Source: Verrucosispora sioxanthis
GTDB taxonomy: Bacteria > Actinomycetota > Actinomycetes > Mycobacteriales > Micromonosporaceae
Length of the DNA stretch: 64,000 nucleotides
Assembly (NCBI RefSeq): GCF_010560025.1
Contig: NZ_SAIY01000001.1
Location: forward strand, 620,001 to 684,000
Direction: 5' to 3'
The notes beneath the pieces were generated by a model. It saw only the letters and a list, made by a program, of their open reading frames with translations. It was not told the origin of the DNA and searched no databases. Both the position numbers and the translations under genes were made by a program. The number at the start of each line of letters is the position of its first letter. Within the stretch, counting starts at the first letter, position 1. This document shows positions 29,664-39,746 of the stretch, piece after piece.

Positions 29664-30086
29664 ATGCGGGCCGTAGTGCAGACCGTCGGCCGGGCCAGCG
29701 TGACCGTCGACGGCGAGGTGGTCGGCGCGGTCGACGACGGGTTGCTGGTGCTGCTCGGAGTCACCCACAGCGACACGGCCGAGATCGCTCGGACGATGGC
29801 CCGCAAGGTGCACGAGCTGCGCATCCTGGACGACGAGCGGTCGGCGGCGGACATCGGCGCGCCGATCCTCGTGGTCAGCCAGTTCACCCTCTACGGCGAC
29901 GCCCGCAAGGGCCGCCGCCCGAGCTGGACCGCGGCGGCCCCGGCCGAGGTGGCGGAACCGCTCGTCGAGGAGACGATCCGGGCGCTGCGCGAGCGTGGTG
30001 CGACGGTCGAGACCGGCCGCTTCCGCGCGCACATGCTGGTGGAGAGCGTCAACGTCGGCCCCCGCACCATCCTCCTCGACCTGTAG
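29664..30086 (+). CDS. dtd: D-aminoacyl-tRNA deacylase
   Basis: 140 residues from ATG 29664, the usual family length. Removes D-amino acids (and Gly from tRNA-Ala) from mischarged tRNA. Signature motifs: [20 protein letters not shown] at the start, the catalytic SQFTLYGD segment ([16 protein letters not shown]), and the cross-subunit [11 protein letters not shown] that includes the Gly-cisPro-type GP. It follows the methyltransferase by ~50 bp and may be co-transcribed. Confidence 0.96.
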   Translation: MRAVVQTVGRASVTVDGEVVGAVDDGLLVLLGVTHSDTAEIARTMARKVHELRILDDERSAADIGAPILVVSQFTLYGDARKGRRPSWTAAAPAEVAEPLVEETIRALRERGATVETGRFRAHMLVESVNVGPRTILLDL

Positions 30087-30104
30087 CGCAACTTTTTGTT
30101 GCGC
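30086..30104. promoter_or_regulatory. inverted repeat GCGCAAC-N5-GTTGCGC, candidate ArsR operator 1
   Basis: Perfect 7-bp arms around a T5 spacer, beginning at the dtd stop. It overlaps the -35 hexamer TTGCGC (30099-30104) of a promoter whose -10 is TAGAGT (30122-30127, 17-bp spacer). It could also weakly terminate dtd. Confidence 0.6.
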
Positions 30105-30132
30105 GTTCCACCGACACCCCCTAGAGTCATAC

Positions 30133-30147
30133 GCAACCACAGGTTGC
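30133..30147. promoter_or_regulatory. inverted repeat GCAAC-N5-GTTGC, candidate ArsR operator 2
   Basis: Same GCAAC-N5-GTTGC half-sites and spacer length as the repeat at 30086-30104, placed just past the -10 element, 4 bp before the SRPBCC gene. Two matching sites flanking one promoter argue for autoregulation by the ArsR protein encoded second in this operon. Confidence 0.6.
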
Positions 30148-30151
30148 AGGT

Positions 30152-30622
30152 ATGGAGGAGCGGATGGAGTACGGCAGCATCGAACGCGAGATCCACATCG
30201 ACGCCACGCCCGAAGTGGTCTACGAGGTCGTCACCGCGCCCGAACACCTGCGGCAATGGTGGCCGGACGACGCGGACCTCGAACCGGTCCCCGGCGCGAC
30301 CGGGACGATCACCTTCGGCGACACGCCGAACACCCAGGTCGTGCCACTGACCGTGGTGGCGGCCGACCCGCCCCGGCGCTTCTCGTTCCGGTGGGTGTAC
30401 GACGATCTCGCCGTCGCGACGCCGACCAACTCGCTCCTGGTGACCTTCGACCTGGTCCCGTCGGGCGCCGGGACGCTGCTGCGACTCACCGAGACCGGGT
30501 TCCGGGAGCGGGGCTGGCAGGCGGCCGTGCTCGAGGAGCACTACCGCGACCACGTCACCGGCTGGGACCACTTCCTGCCCCGCCTCGTCGATTACGTGGC
30601 GCGCCTGGTGTCGGCTCGATGA
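30152..30622 (+). CDS. SRPBCC (AHSA1-like) domain protein
   Basis: 156 residues; ATG 30164 is an alternative start. IEREIHIDATPEVVYEVVTAPEHLRQWWPDDADLEP and the C-terminal GFRERGWQAAVLEEHYRDHVTGWDHFL are typical of AHSA1-type START-like proteins, which have a hydrophobic ligand cavity. Stop overlaps the ArsR start (ATGA). Such pairs are common in actinobacteria; the ligand is unknown. Confidence 0.85.
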   Translation: MEERMEYGSIEREIHIDATPEVVYEVVTAPEHLRQWWPDDADLEPVPGATGTITFGDTPNTQVVPLTVVAADPPRRFSFRWVYDDLAVATPTNSLLVTFDLVPSGAGTLLRLTETGFRERGWQAAVLEEHYRDHVTGWDHFLPRLVDYVARLVSAR

Positions 30623-30957
30623 GCGTCGGCGTCGACGACGACCTCTGGTCCGCCGTCGGGGATCCGACCCGGCGGCGGATGCTCGACCTGCTGCTGACCG
30701 ACGGCGGCGGCACGGCGACCACGCTGAGTGAGCAGTTGCCGGTCACCCGGCAGGCGGTCGCCAAACACCTCGGCGTACTCGGCCGGGTCGGGCTGGTCCA
30801 CGGCACGCCGTCCGGCCGCGAACGCCGCTACGAGGTCGACGAGACACAACTCGCCCGTGCGGTCGCGCAACTGTCATCGGTCGGCGCTACCTGGGACGCG
30901 CGGTTGCGACGGATCAAGCGGATCGCCGAGGCGATCCAGCGCGGCCAGCAGAGCTGA
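30619..30957 (+). CDS. ArsR-family transcriptional regulator
   Basis: 112 residues, winged helix-turn-helix: LWSAVGDPTRRRMLDLLL, then LSEQLPVTRQAVAKHLGVLGRVGLV. No metal-binding Cys/His cluster is visible, so it resembles the non-metal SdpR-like class. ATG 30619 overlaps the SRPBCC stop. The GCAAC inverted repeats upstream of the operon are its probable operators. Confidence 0.88.
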   Translation: MSVGVDDDLWSAVGDPTRRRMLDLLLTDGGGTATTLSEQLPVTRQAVAKHLGVLGRVGLVHGTPSGRERRYEVDETQLARAVAQLSSVGATWDARLRRIKRIAEAIQRGQQS

Positions 30958-30972
30958 ATCCACCCACCCGAT

Positions 30973-30994
30973 CGCCGCCACGTCCGTGGCGGCG
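30973..30994 (+). terminator. hairpin after ArsR gene
   Basis: Perfect 10-bp stem CGCCGCCACG / CGTGGCGGCG with a 2-base loop, ~15 bp past the ArsR stop; no T-run. Confidence 0.55.
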
Positions 30995-31046
30995 CGATCC
31001 ATCCTGCCCATGGATGGGCGTCATCACCCAGAAACGAGGTATCGAG

Positions 31047-31487
31047 ATGCTGGACATCCTGCACCGGGTCGGCGTCACGTCGGCTGCCGAGGACGTCTAC
31101 ACGGCCCTGACCACCGTCGACGGGCTCGCGAACTGGTGGACCGAGGACACGGGCGGCGACGGCGACGTCGGCGGGGTGCTCCGGTTCCGCTTCATTCCCG
31201 GCGGCTTCGACATGAAGGTCCTGGAGACTCGGCCGGCCGAGCTGGTGCTCTGGGAGGTCGTCGACGGTCCCGAGGAGTGGATCGGCACCCGGGTCCGCTT
31301 CGAGCTGAAGCGGGAGGGCGACTTCACGATCGTGCTGTTCCGGCACGAGGGTTGGCGCGAGCCGGTGGAGTTCATGTACCACTGCAGCACCAAGTGGGCG
31401 ATCTACCTGATGAGTCTCAAGCGGCTGGTCGAGACCGGTAAGGGCGAGCCCGCGCCGCACGACGTGCAGATCAGTAACTGGCACTGA
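31047..31487 (+). CDS. SRPBCC (START-like) domain protein
   Basis: 146 residues from ATG 31047 (MLDILHRVGVTSAAEDVYTA), with GAGG upstream; ATG 31014 would add 11 residues. Motifs VYTALTTVDGLANWWTEDT and VLWEVVDGPEEWIGTRVRFEL are SRPBCC-like. It belongs to a different subfamily from the protein encoded at 30152, and is separated from that operon by a hairpin. Ligand unknown. It converges on the Spo0M gene. Confidence 0.82.
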   Translation: MLDILHRVGVTSAAEDVYTALTTVDGLANWWTEDTGGDGDVGGVLRFRFIPGGFDMKVLETRPAELVLWEVVDGPEEWIGTRVRFELKREGDFTIVLFRHEGWREPVEFMYHCSTKWAIYLMSLKRLVETGKGEPAPHDVQISNWH

Positions 31488-31510
31488 GGTACGGCGCGGG
31501 TTCGCGGAGT

Positions 31511-32299
31511 TCAGCCGAAGAGGCCGCGGCGTTGCAGCGACTGACGCAGCCAGCCGTCGAGCTGGGCGGCAAGGTCGGTGTTGGCCGCCGAGGCGTGCTC
31601 GACGGCGAAGCGACCGAAGACGTCGCGGCCCTCGGTGAACAGTCCGCCCCGCTTGTCCAGCTCCAACACCACCTGCACCTGCCGAGGATCGGTGACGAAG
31701 GTGACCTCCAGCTGCTTCATCGCGCCCGCGTACTGCGGCGGTGGGTAGAACTCGATCTCCTGGTAGAACGGCAACGTCTGGTGTACGCCGTAGATGTGCC
31801 CGCGTTCCACGTCGGCACGGGAGAACCGGAAACCGAGCCGTAGCAGCGCCTCCAGCAGTCGCTCCTGGGCCGGCAGCGGGTGCACCGCCACCGCGTCCAG
31901 GTCACCCTTGTCGACCGCGCGGGCCACCTCCAGTTCGGTACGCAGACCCATCGTCATGCCGTGCAGGTGCTGCCCGTACAGCTCGGTGAGCGGGGTCTCC
32001 CACGGCACCTCGAACCGGAACGGGACGTCGTATCGCTGCCCCGCCTCCAGCCGGAACGGGCCGGTGACCTGCTGGCGCTGGAACTCCTGGTTGGTGGTGT
32101 ACTCGTTGTCCCCGCTCTCCACCTCCACCCGGGTGAGCAGCCCCAGGGCCACATAGGACACGTCGACCCCGTGGTCGCCGCCGGTGACCGCGATGCTGCC
32201 CTCCAGGTGGCCGCCCGGCCGGCAGTTCGGATTCGACAGCACCGTCTCCACCGACGGACCACCGACTCCCATCGCCTGCATGAGCCGTTTGAACACCAC
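31511..32299 (-). CDS. Spo0M / arrestin-like sporulation-control protein
   Basis: 262 residues. N-terminal [26 protein letters not shown] and [31 protein letters not shown] follow the arrestin-like beta-sandwich pattern of SpoOM proteins, which link the cytoskeleton with sporulation control in Bacillus. In actinobacteria the role is unproven. Adjacent divergent sigB raises the possibility of a stress or development link (inference). Confidence 0.85.
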   Translation of the reverse strand: MVFKRLMQAMGVGGPSVETVLSNPNCRPGGHLEGSIAVTGGDHGVDVSYVALGLLTRVEVESGDNEYTTNQEFQRQQVTGPFRLEAGQRYDVPFRFEVPWETPLTELYGQHLHGMTMGLRTELEVARAVDKGDLDAVAVHPLPAQERLLEALLRLGFRFSRADVERGHIYGVHQTLPFYQEIEFYPPPQYAGAMKQLEVTFVTDPRQVQVVLELDKRGGLFTEGRDVFGRFAVEHASAANTDLAAQLDGWLRQSLQRRGLFG

Positions 32300-32553
32300 G
32301 ATTGCCTCCGTCGCTCGATCGCCCGCATCCGGGCCGGTACGCCGGCCCGACGGCCGACCGCTGGCACGGTAACCGGCGCCGACAAGCCCGGTCGGCCGAA
32401 CCGCCGAACCGCCGTGTCGCCGAGTGCCGACTCAGAGACTGTCGGTTCCCCGATCGCCTCACTCCCGTTTTACGCCCCGACCGCCAAGCTGTTTGTCACC
32501 GGCGCGACTGGCCGGCGGACACGGCACGGACGTGGACACGGGGAGAGACTGAG
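32300..32553. promoter_or_regulatory. 254-bp divergent region, Spo0M / sigB
   Basis: Non-coding. GC-rich near the Spo0M gene with small inverted repeats (GGGCCGGTACGCCGGCCC), becoming less GC-rich before sigB. Several CGTTTTAC/GTTTGTC-like sequences in 32465-32500 could be sigma-dependent elements, but none is decisive. Confidence 0.3.
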
Positions 32554-33564
<1,011 letters not shown>

Positions 33565-33579
33565 GCTGAGCGTTCGGCC

Positions 33580-33610
33580 ATCGGCCCCCGGCGGTTCGCC
33601 GGGGGCCGAT
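33580..33610. terminator. terminator after sigB
   Basis: Perfect 13-bp stem ATCGGCCCCCGGC / GCCGGGGGCCGAT with a 5-base loop, 15 bp past the sigB stop. Confidence 0.75.
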
Positions 33611-33623
33611 GTGCTGTTCCCAC

Positions 33624-33678
33624 TTGACGGCAGGGACACGGTCAGATACAAACCTCTTGGTTATCAAACCGAAAGGTT
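33624..33678 (+). promoter_or_regulatory. promoter with two tandem AACC-N4-GGTT operators
   Basis: -35 TTGACG (33624-33629), 17-bp spacer, -10 TACAAA (33647-33652). Two inverted repeats AACC-TCTT-GGTT (33651-33662) and AACC-GAAA-GGTT (33667-33678) start 16 bp apart and overlap the -10 and initiation site. They lie just before the second ArsR gene, whose autoregulatory operators they probably are. The region is sharply more AT-rich than its surroundings. Confidence 0.65.
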
Positions 33679-33685
33679 ATATGAC

Positions 33686-34039
33686 GTGCTCACCGATCTG
33701 GACGCCACCTTCGCCGCCCTCGCCGACCCGACCCGGCGGGCCATCCTCGCCCGGTTGGCGACCGGCGAGGCCACCGTCACCGAACTCGCCGCCCCCTTCG
33801 CGATGAGTCAACCGGCCGTCTCCAAACACCTGCGGGTGCTGGAACGTGCCGGACTGGTCAGCCGAGGACGCGACGCCCAACGGCGCCCGTGCCGCCTCGA
33901 AGCCGCGCCGCTGCGGGAGGCCACCGCCTGGCTCGCCGCGTACCGCGACCACTGGGCCGAGCGCTATCAACGTCTCGACGCCCTGCTCGACGAGCTGCGC
34001 GCGGCCGGGGAAGGACAGCACGGCGGTACGGCCCGGTGA
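33686..34039 (+). CDS. ArsR-family transcriptional regulator
   Basis: 117 residues from GTG 33686 (VLTDLDATFAALADPTRRAIL). Winged HTH with VTELAAPFAMSQPAVSKHLRVLERAGLV. No metal-binding cysteines; an SdpR-like class that represses itself and a downstream SRPBCC gene. It overlaps the SRPBCC start as GTGA. Few residues lie between the operators and the start, so the leader is short. Confidence 0.9.
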   Translation: MLTDLDATFAALADPTRRAILARLATGEATVTELAAPFAMSQPAVSKHLRVLERAGLVSRGRDAQRRPCRLEAAPLREATAWLAAYRDHWAERYQRLDALLDELRAAGEGQHGGTAR

Positions 34040-34527
34040 TAGACGACCATCTGGTGGTCGACACGCCGGGAGATCGGGAAATCGTGCTGAGCCGGGTCTT
34101 CGACGCACCGGCACAGCTCGTGTTCGCCGCCTTCACCCGCCCCGAGCTGCTCGTCCGCTGGTACGGCGCACGCGGCTGGCAGTTGGTCGGGTGTGAGGTG
34201 GACCTGCGGGTGGGCGGGCGGTGGCGCTTCGAGTCGCAGGGCCCCGACGGGGAGCGGATGGTTCAGCGCGGCGTCTACCGGACGATCAACCCGCCGCACG
34301 GCCTCGTCTGCACCGAACGCTTCGACGACCAGTCGTACCCCGGCGAGACCCTGGTCAGCCACACTTTCACCGAACTGGCCGGGCGAACCACCGTCACCAC
34401 CGCCCTGCGCTACGCCACCCCCGAGGGACGAGACATCGCCCTGCGGTACCCGATGGTCCGCGGGGTCTCCGAGAGCTTCAGCCAACTCGCCGAACTGCTG
34501 GCGACGGGAACAGGAGGACCGCAATGA
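34036..34527 (+). CDS. SRPBCC (AHSA1-like) domain protein
   Basis: 163 residues from GTG 34036. REIVLSRVFDAPAQLVFAAFTRPELLVRWYGARGWQL and GGRWRFESQGPDGERM are classic AHSA1/START-like sequence, with GESL-type VRGVSESFSQLAELL at the C-terminus. Coupled on both sides (GTGA with ArsR, ATGA with the VOC gene). Ligand unknown. Confidence 0.88.
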   Translation: MIDDHLVVDTPGDREIVLSRVFDAPAQLVFAAFTRPELLVRWYGARGWQLVGCEVDLRVGGRWRFESQGPDGERMVQRGVYRTINPPHGLVCTERFDDQSYPGETLVSHTFTELAGRTTVTTALRYATPEGRDIALRYPMVRGVSESFSQLAELLATGTGGPQ

Positions 34528-34931
34528 ACTGGACGCTGGAAGTGGTCGTCGTACCGGTCTCCGACGTGGACCGGGCCAAGGATTTCTACGCCGAACGGCT
34601 CGGTTTCGCCGTCGACCACGACACGGTGATCAGCGACGACGTCCGCATCGTGCAGCTGACCCCGCCCGGGTCCGGCTGCTCGATCGTCATCGGCAAGGGT
34701 GCCGTGCCGATGATGCCGCCGGGGTCGCTGAAGGGGCTTCAACTCGTCGTACCGGACCTTGGCAAGGCCCGCGCCGAGCTGCTCGAACGCGGCGTCGAGG
34801 TGAGCGAGATCCAGGTGCTCGGCGAGAACCCGCGCCCGGTGCCGGACCCGCTGGACAACGTCGGTTTCGTCTTCTTCGCCGACCCCGACGGTAACGCCTG
34901 GGCGGTGCAGCAGATCTCCAGCCGAGCCTGA
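34524..34931 (+). CDS. VOC/glyoxalase-family protein
   Basis: 135 residues from ATG 34524, preceded by AGGAGG. One glyoxalase-like pair of beta-alpha-beta-beta-beta modules: VVVVPVSDVDRAKDFYAERLGFAVDHD and the closing FVFFADPDGNAWAVQQI. The usual metal-binding Glu at the end of the module is not evident (Gln in WAVQQ), so it may bind a ligand without catalysis. It converges on the patA gene with an 11-bp gap. Confidence 0.85.
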   Translation: MNWTLEVVVVPVSDVDRAKDFYAERLGFAVDHDTVISDDVRIVQLTPPGSGCSIVIGKGAVPMMPPGSLKGLQLVVPDLGKARAELLERGVEVSEIQVLGENPRPVPDPLDNVGFVFFADPDGNAWAVQQISSRA

Positions 34932-34942
34932 CCCACCACCCT

Positions 34943-37491
34943 TCACAGCCGGCGGGGGCCGGTGTCGGGGCGCGGCACGTCGGCCGAGCCGATCCGGACG
35001 TTCGCGTGCAGCACCGACAGACCGTCGGGCCGGGCGAGCACCGGGTTCAACGTCAGCGCCCGGACCCGGGGCTGGTCGTCGGCAAGACGACCGACCCGCA
35101 GCAGCAGATCGGCCAGGGCGGCGCGATCGACCGGCGCGGCGCCGATGACCACGGAGCAACGGGGCCGCCCGAGGCGCGTCGACCAGCTCGGCGGCATCCC
35201 GGTCGGTCAACGGCACGGCCCGCCACGCGCGGTCGCCGAGCAGTTCCGTGGCGACCCCGCCGAGCCCGAACCCGACCACCGGCCCGAACGCCGGGTCCTC
35301 GACCAGCTCCACCACACAGGCCACCCCGGGCGGCACCATCGGCTGCACCAGAACCTCCGCACCGAAGGCCGCCGCCAGCTCCGAACCGGCGCGGCGCACG
35401 GCGGCGGCGTCCGACAGGTCGAGGCGGACCGCACCGAGGTCGAGTCGGTGCCGCAGCCCCGGCGCCGCGGGCCTAGCGCCACCGGGAACCCGAGCCGGGT
35501 GGCCGCCTCGACAGCCTCGTCGACCGAGGCGGCCGGCACCGACTCGACCACCTCGATGCCGTACGCGGCCAGCAGCGCCGCCACGTCGGTGTCGTCCGCC
35601 CGCAGCGCCGCCTGCGCCGCCCCCGGTCGACCCGGACAGCTCCGGCAGGGTGCCGGTCGGCCGGCGCAGCCACTGCGCGTACGCGGTGACCCGCCCAGCG
35701 CCCGAACCGCCTCCTCCACACTCGGGTACGAGGGCATCCCGGCCGGGCACGGCCGACGAGGAAGGTCGCCACCGCCGGCTTGCCGCCGGACAGCGCCGCG
35801 GGCAGGGCCGCGGTGAGGTCGGCCTCGGTACCGGTGAACTGGCCGGGCAGCGGCGGCGCGAAGAGCGCCACCAGGGCGTCGACCGAATCGTCGGCGGCGG
35901 CACCGGCCAGCGCCTCGGCGAACTCGGCCGCGCTCGCCCTCGGCCCCACGTCACGCGGGTAACCGTCGGCGACGGTGAGACCCTGGGCCGCGCAGGCGGT
36001 GGCCGCGAGCCCGGTCAGCGCCGACGAGTTGCCGACCACGCCGACCCGGTCGCCGGCCGGCAGCGGCTGGTTGGCCAGCAGCACCCCGACGTCGAGCAGC
36101 TCGCCGACGGTGTCCACCCGGATCACCCCGGACTGGGCGAACAGCGCGCTGACGGCCGTGGCGTCCGGGCCGGTGGCGTCACCCACCCCCGGCGGGCGGG
36201 CCGGTGAGGCCAACGCCACCACCGGTTTGTCCCGGCCGATGCGCCGGGCCAGCCGGGCGAACTTGCGCGGGTTACCGAAGGTCTCCAGGTACAACATGAT
36301 CACGTCGGTGCCGGCGTCGTCCTGCCAGTACTGCAACAGGTCGTTGCCGGAGACGTCGGCCCGGTTGCCGGCCGAGACGAAGCTGGACAGGCCGAGCCCG
36401 CGCCGGTCCGCCTCGGCCAGCAGCGCCACGCCGAACGCGCCGGACTGGCTGAAGATGCCGGCCCGGCCCGGCACCGGCAGGCACGGGGCGAGGGTGGCGT
36501 TGAGGCGTACCGCCGGGTCGGTGTTGGCCACCCCAGGCAGTTCGGGCCGATCACCCGCATGCCCGCCGCGTGGGCCGCGCGGACCAGCGCACGCTGCGCG
36601 GCGGCGCCCTCGACACCGGCCTCGGCGAAGCCTGCGGAGATCACCACCAGTCCGTGCGCCCCGGCCGCCGCGGCGTCGGCGACCACCGCGGCGGCGGCCT
36701 CGGGGGCACCGCCACCACCGCCAGGTCGACCGGCAGCCCGGCATCGGCCGCCGACGGGTACGCGGGCAGCCCGCCACCCGCGCCGCGCTCGGGTGCACCG
36801 GCACCACCGACCCGGTGAACCCGCCGTCGCGCAGGTGTCCGAGCACCGCCGCACCGACTCCCTGACCGGTGGCGCTGGCCCCGTAGACGGCGACGCCACG
36901 CGGGGCGAGCAGCCGTGCGATGGACCGTGCCTCGGTGCGGTGCTCCCGCCCGCGCTGCACCTCCAAGGTCGCCTCGGTGGGCGCGATCGGGAAGCTCAGA
37001 TGCACCACCCCGTCGGCGAACTCGCGCTGGATCTGGTACCCGAAGTCGGCGAACACCCGCAGCATCTGCCCGTTGGCCGGCAGCACCTCGGCCACGAAGT
37101 TGACGATCCCGGCCCGGCGGGCGGCGTCGGCGAGATGCTCCATCAACACCGAACCGATGCCCCGCCCCTGGTAGGCGTCCTCCACCACGAAGGCCACCTC
37201 GGCGTCGGGCGCGGCCGGGCCGAGCCGTTCGTAGCGGCCCACGGCGACGATCCGGTCGCCGGCCAGCACCACGAACGCCTCCCGGTCGCGGTGGTCGACG
37301 TTGACGAAGCGGTGCAGGTCCCGCTCCGGGATCCGGGGGTACGGCGAGAAGTAGCGCAGGTACCGGGTGCGTTCGGAGAAGCGGGAGTGCATCGCCACGA
37401 TCTCGGGCGCGTCGGACGGGTCGATCGGCCGCAACTGGACCGTGCTGCCGTCGCTGAGCAGCACGTCCACGGCGTGTTCGGCAGTGGTCAC
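34943..37491 (-). pseudogene. PatA-type GNAT acetyltransferase / acyl-CoA synthetase-like protein, heavily frameshifted
   Basis: Protein lysine acetyltransferase family with an N-terminal GNAT domain fused to an NDP-forming acyl-CoA synthetase-like region; it controls acetyl-CoA synthetase by acetylation. From GTG 37491: GNAT domain (VEDAYQGRGIGSVLMEHLAD, residues ~90-115), CoA-binding domain (GVAVYGASATGQGVGAAVL), succinyl-CoA-ligase-like part (VIGPNCLG, AGIFSQSGAFGVALL), and ATP-grasp part ending VRALTLNPVLARPDGL. Reading needs about eight to ten frame changes near 36775, 36712, 36537, 35740, 35690, 35640, 35470 and 35165, mostly in G or C runs. Sequence between lesions is conserved. Sequencing deletions are likely; otherwise decay. 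Confidence 0.8.
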
Positions 37492-37519
37492 CTCGGACGG
37501 CCCTCCCCGGCCGGCTCAG

Positions 37520-38701
37520 TCAGTCACGCGGATCGTGCGGGTCGAGGCCGAGCAGCGGGAAGACCGCTTTGCGGGTCGCCGCGATCGCCCGGTCGACCGC
37601 GCTCGGTTCCCCGGTGGGCTGCCACGGCTCGTACCCCGGGTCGACGTCGTCGGTCATCCGCAGCGGCACGTCGAAGCCCGGCCGGCGGGTGGCGGCCAGT
37701 TCCCGCCAGGCCGGCGGAGTCAACGTCGCCGGATCCAACGGCGCGCCGGTGGCCACCGCCAGCAGATGCGTCCAGGCCCGAGGCACCACCTCGACCAGGG
37801 CGTACCCACCGCCGCCGGTGGCCACCCAACGCCCGTCGCACAGCTCGTCGGCGAGCGCCCGCAACGCCAGGTAGGTGGCGCGCTGCCCGTCGACGGACAG
37901 GTGCAGGTCGGCGAGGGGGTCGACCCGGTGGGCGTCCGCCCCGCACTGGGTGAACAGGAGTTGTGGACGGAACGCCCGCAGCACCGACGGCACGACCGCG
38001 TGGAAGGCACGCTGCCAACCGGCGTCCTCGATGCCGGGCGGCAACGGGATGTTGACCGCGGTGCCCGCGGCGTTCGGGCCACCGGTCTCGTCCGGGAAGC
38101 CGGTGCCCGGGAACAGCGCGAGCGGCGTCTCGTGCAGGCTGACCGTCAGCACCCGGGGGTCGTCCCAGAAGATCTGCTGCACCCCGTCGCCGTGGTGCAC
38201 GTCCACGTCGACGTACGCGATGCGCTCGGCACCCAGGTCGAGCAGGCGGGCGATGGCCACCGCCGGGTCGTTGTAGACACAGAATCCGGCCGCTCGGGCC
38301 GGCATCGCGTGATGCAGGCCGCCAGCGACGTTGACCGCCCGGCGGGCCGTGCCCCGCCACACCGCCTCGGCCGCGATCACGCTCGCCCCCGCGACCAGCG
38401 CGCTGGACTCGTGCATTCCGTCGAAGACGGGATTGTCCGACGTGCCCAGACCGAACCCGGCGAAGAGCGGATCGCGCGGCGCGATCCGGACCGCGTCCAG
38501 GTAACGCGGATCGTGCACCCGGGTGAGCAGAGCGTCGTCGGCCGGTGTCGGCGGCACCAGGCGCACCCCGGCCCGTTCCAGCACGCCCAGTTCCCGAGCC
38601 AGGGCGATGGTCAGTTCCACCCGCACCGGATCGAGCGGATGGTCACCGAGGTCGTAGGCGAGCAACGACTCGTCCCACACCACCACCGTGTCGTCGGACA
38701 T
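37520..38701 (-). CDS. acuC: acetoin utilization protein AcuC (class I deacetylase)
   Basis: 393 residues from ATG 38701 (MSDDTVVVWDESLLAYDLGDHPL). Zinc deacetylase motifs: HPLDPVRVELTI, the active-site GGLHHAMPARAAGFCVYND, Asp/His ligands in YVDVDVHHGDGVQQIFW, LFTQCGADAHRVDPLADL, and the GGGGYAL loop with the following conserved segment. In Bacillus AcuC deacetylates acetyl-CoA synthetase. Its place directly beside a patA-type acetyltransferase suggests a writer-eraser pair. Confidence 0.93.
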   Translation of the reverse strand: MSDDTVVVWDESLLAYDLGDHPLDPVRVELTIALARELGVLERAGVRLVPPTPADDALLTRVHDPRYLDAVRIAPRDPLFAGFGLGTSDNPVFDGMHESSALVAGASVIAAEAVWRGTARRAVNVAGGLHHAMPARAAGFCVYNDPAVAIARLLDLGAERIAYVDVDVHHGDGVQQIFWDDPRVLTVSLHETPLALFPGTGFPDETGGPNAAGTAVNIPLPPGIEDAGWQRAFHAVVPSVLRAFRPQLLFTQCGADAHRVDPLADLHLSVDGQRATYLALRALADELCDGRWVATGGGGYALVEVVPRAWTHLLAVATGAPLDPATLTPPAWRELAATRRPGFDVPLRMTDDVDPGYEPWQPTGEPSAVDRAIAATRKAVFPLLGLDPHDPRD

Positions 38702-38806
38702 CTGCCCATGGTCGCACGACGGCCGGTCGGCGGCCCGGCGGCCGGGCCCGGCGACCCGGGCCTGCCGCCGCCGGGCCCGCGACACGGCCACCGGGTGTCG
38801 GGACGG

Positions 38807-39647
38807 TCAGGTGTCGGTGGCGACCGGTCGGTCCGGGTCGGCGACCCAGTTGCTCCACGAACCCACGTAGAGCGCGGCGTCCGTGCGGCCGACCAGATGC
38901 AACGCGAGCACGGCCTGGGCTCCGGTCACCCCGATCCGCAGTACGCCCCGACGGGAGCCTCGGCGGCCACGCCGACAGCGGCGAAACGGTGCCGCAGGGT
39001 CTCGGCGGCCGGGAAGCGACCCTCGGTGACGTACTCGGGCGCCGGCAGGTTCACCGCGCCGGGGATGTGACCGGCGACCGGGTCGATCGGCTCGTGCTCG
39101 CCCCGGTAACGGGGCGCGGCCCGCACGTCGATCAGTACGCCGTCGCCGGCCGCCAGGCGGGCGGCTGCCGTGGCGTCCAGCACCGGCAGGGCCCCGGGCG
39201 GACGGTCACGTCGCCCGGTACCGGAGCGGGTCGGTCGGTGCTTACCGGCAGGCCGGCCGCCGTCCAGGCCGGGTAGCCGCCGTGCAGCAGCCGGACCGCC
39301 CGGTGCCCCGCCCAGCGCAGCGTCCACCAGGCCCGCGCTGCGGACATCCCGTCACCGCCGTCGTACACCACCACCGGGTGCCCGGCCCGCACGCCGGCCG
39401 CCCGCAACGCCGCCTCCAGCGCGACCGGTTCGGGCAGCGGGTGCCGCCCGGCCGGGCCGGGAGCGCCGCACAGCGCGGTGTCCAGGTCGACGAAGACCGC
39501 GCCCGGTAGATGTCCGGCCAGGTAGTCGTCCCGTCCGGGCGGCCCGATCAGACGCCAGCGGACATCGAGCAGGGTGGGCGGGTCGACGCCGTCGAGCTCG
39601 GCGGCGAGCCGCTCGGCCTCGACCAGAAGTTCCTCGCTAGCGGGCAT
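38807..39647 (-). pseudogene. thiosulfate sulfurtransferase (tandem rhodanese), frameshifted
   Basis: N-terminal rhodanese domain (LLDVRWRLIGPPGRDDYLAGHLPGAVFVDLD ... VVVYDGGDGMSAARAWWTLR) and C-terminal catalytic domain (GVLIDVRAAPRYRGEHEP, GHIPGAVNLP, GAYCGSG with catalytic Cys, VTGAQAVLAL, YVGSWSNWV). It transfers sulfane sulfur from thiosulfate to cyanide or other acceptors. Two frame changes are needed, near 39190 (in CCCCGGG) and 38931 (after CGGATCGGGG); each equals one missing base in a G/C run. Otherwise full-length and conserved. Confidence 0.82.
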
Positions 39648-39746
39648 GGCCCCCAGTCAACACCACGAGTGACATGCCCGACGGCTCGGCAACCGACCTC
39701 CAGGGTGCGGCAGGGTACCATCGAGGCCTGGAGGGCCGCTGACACC

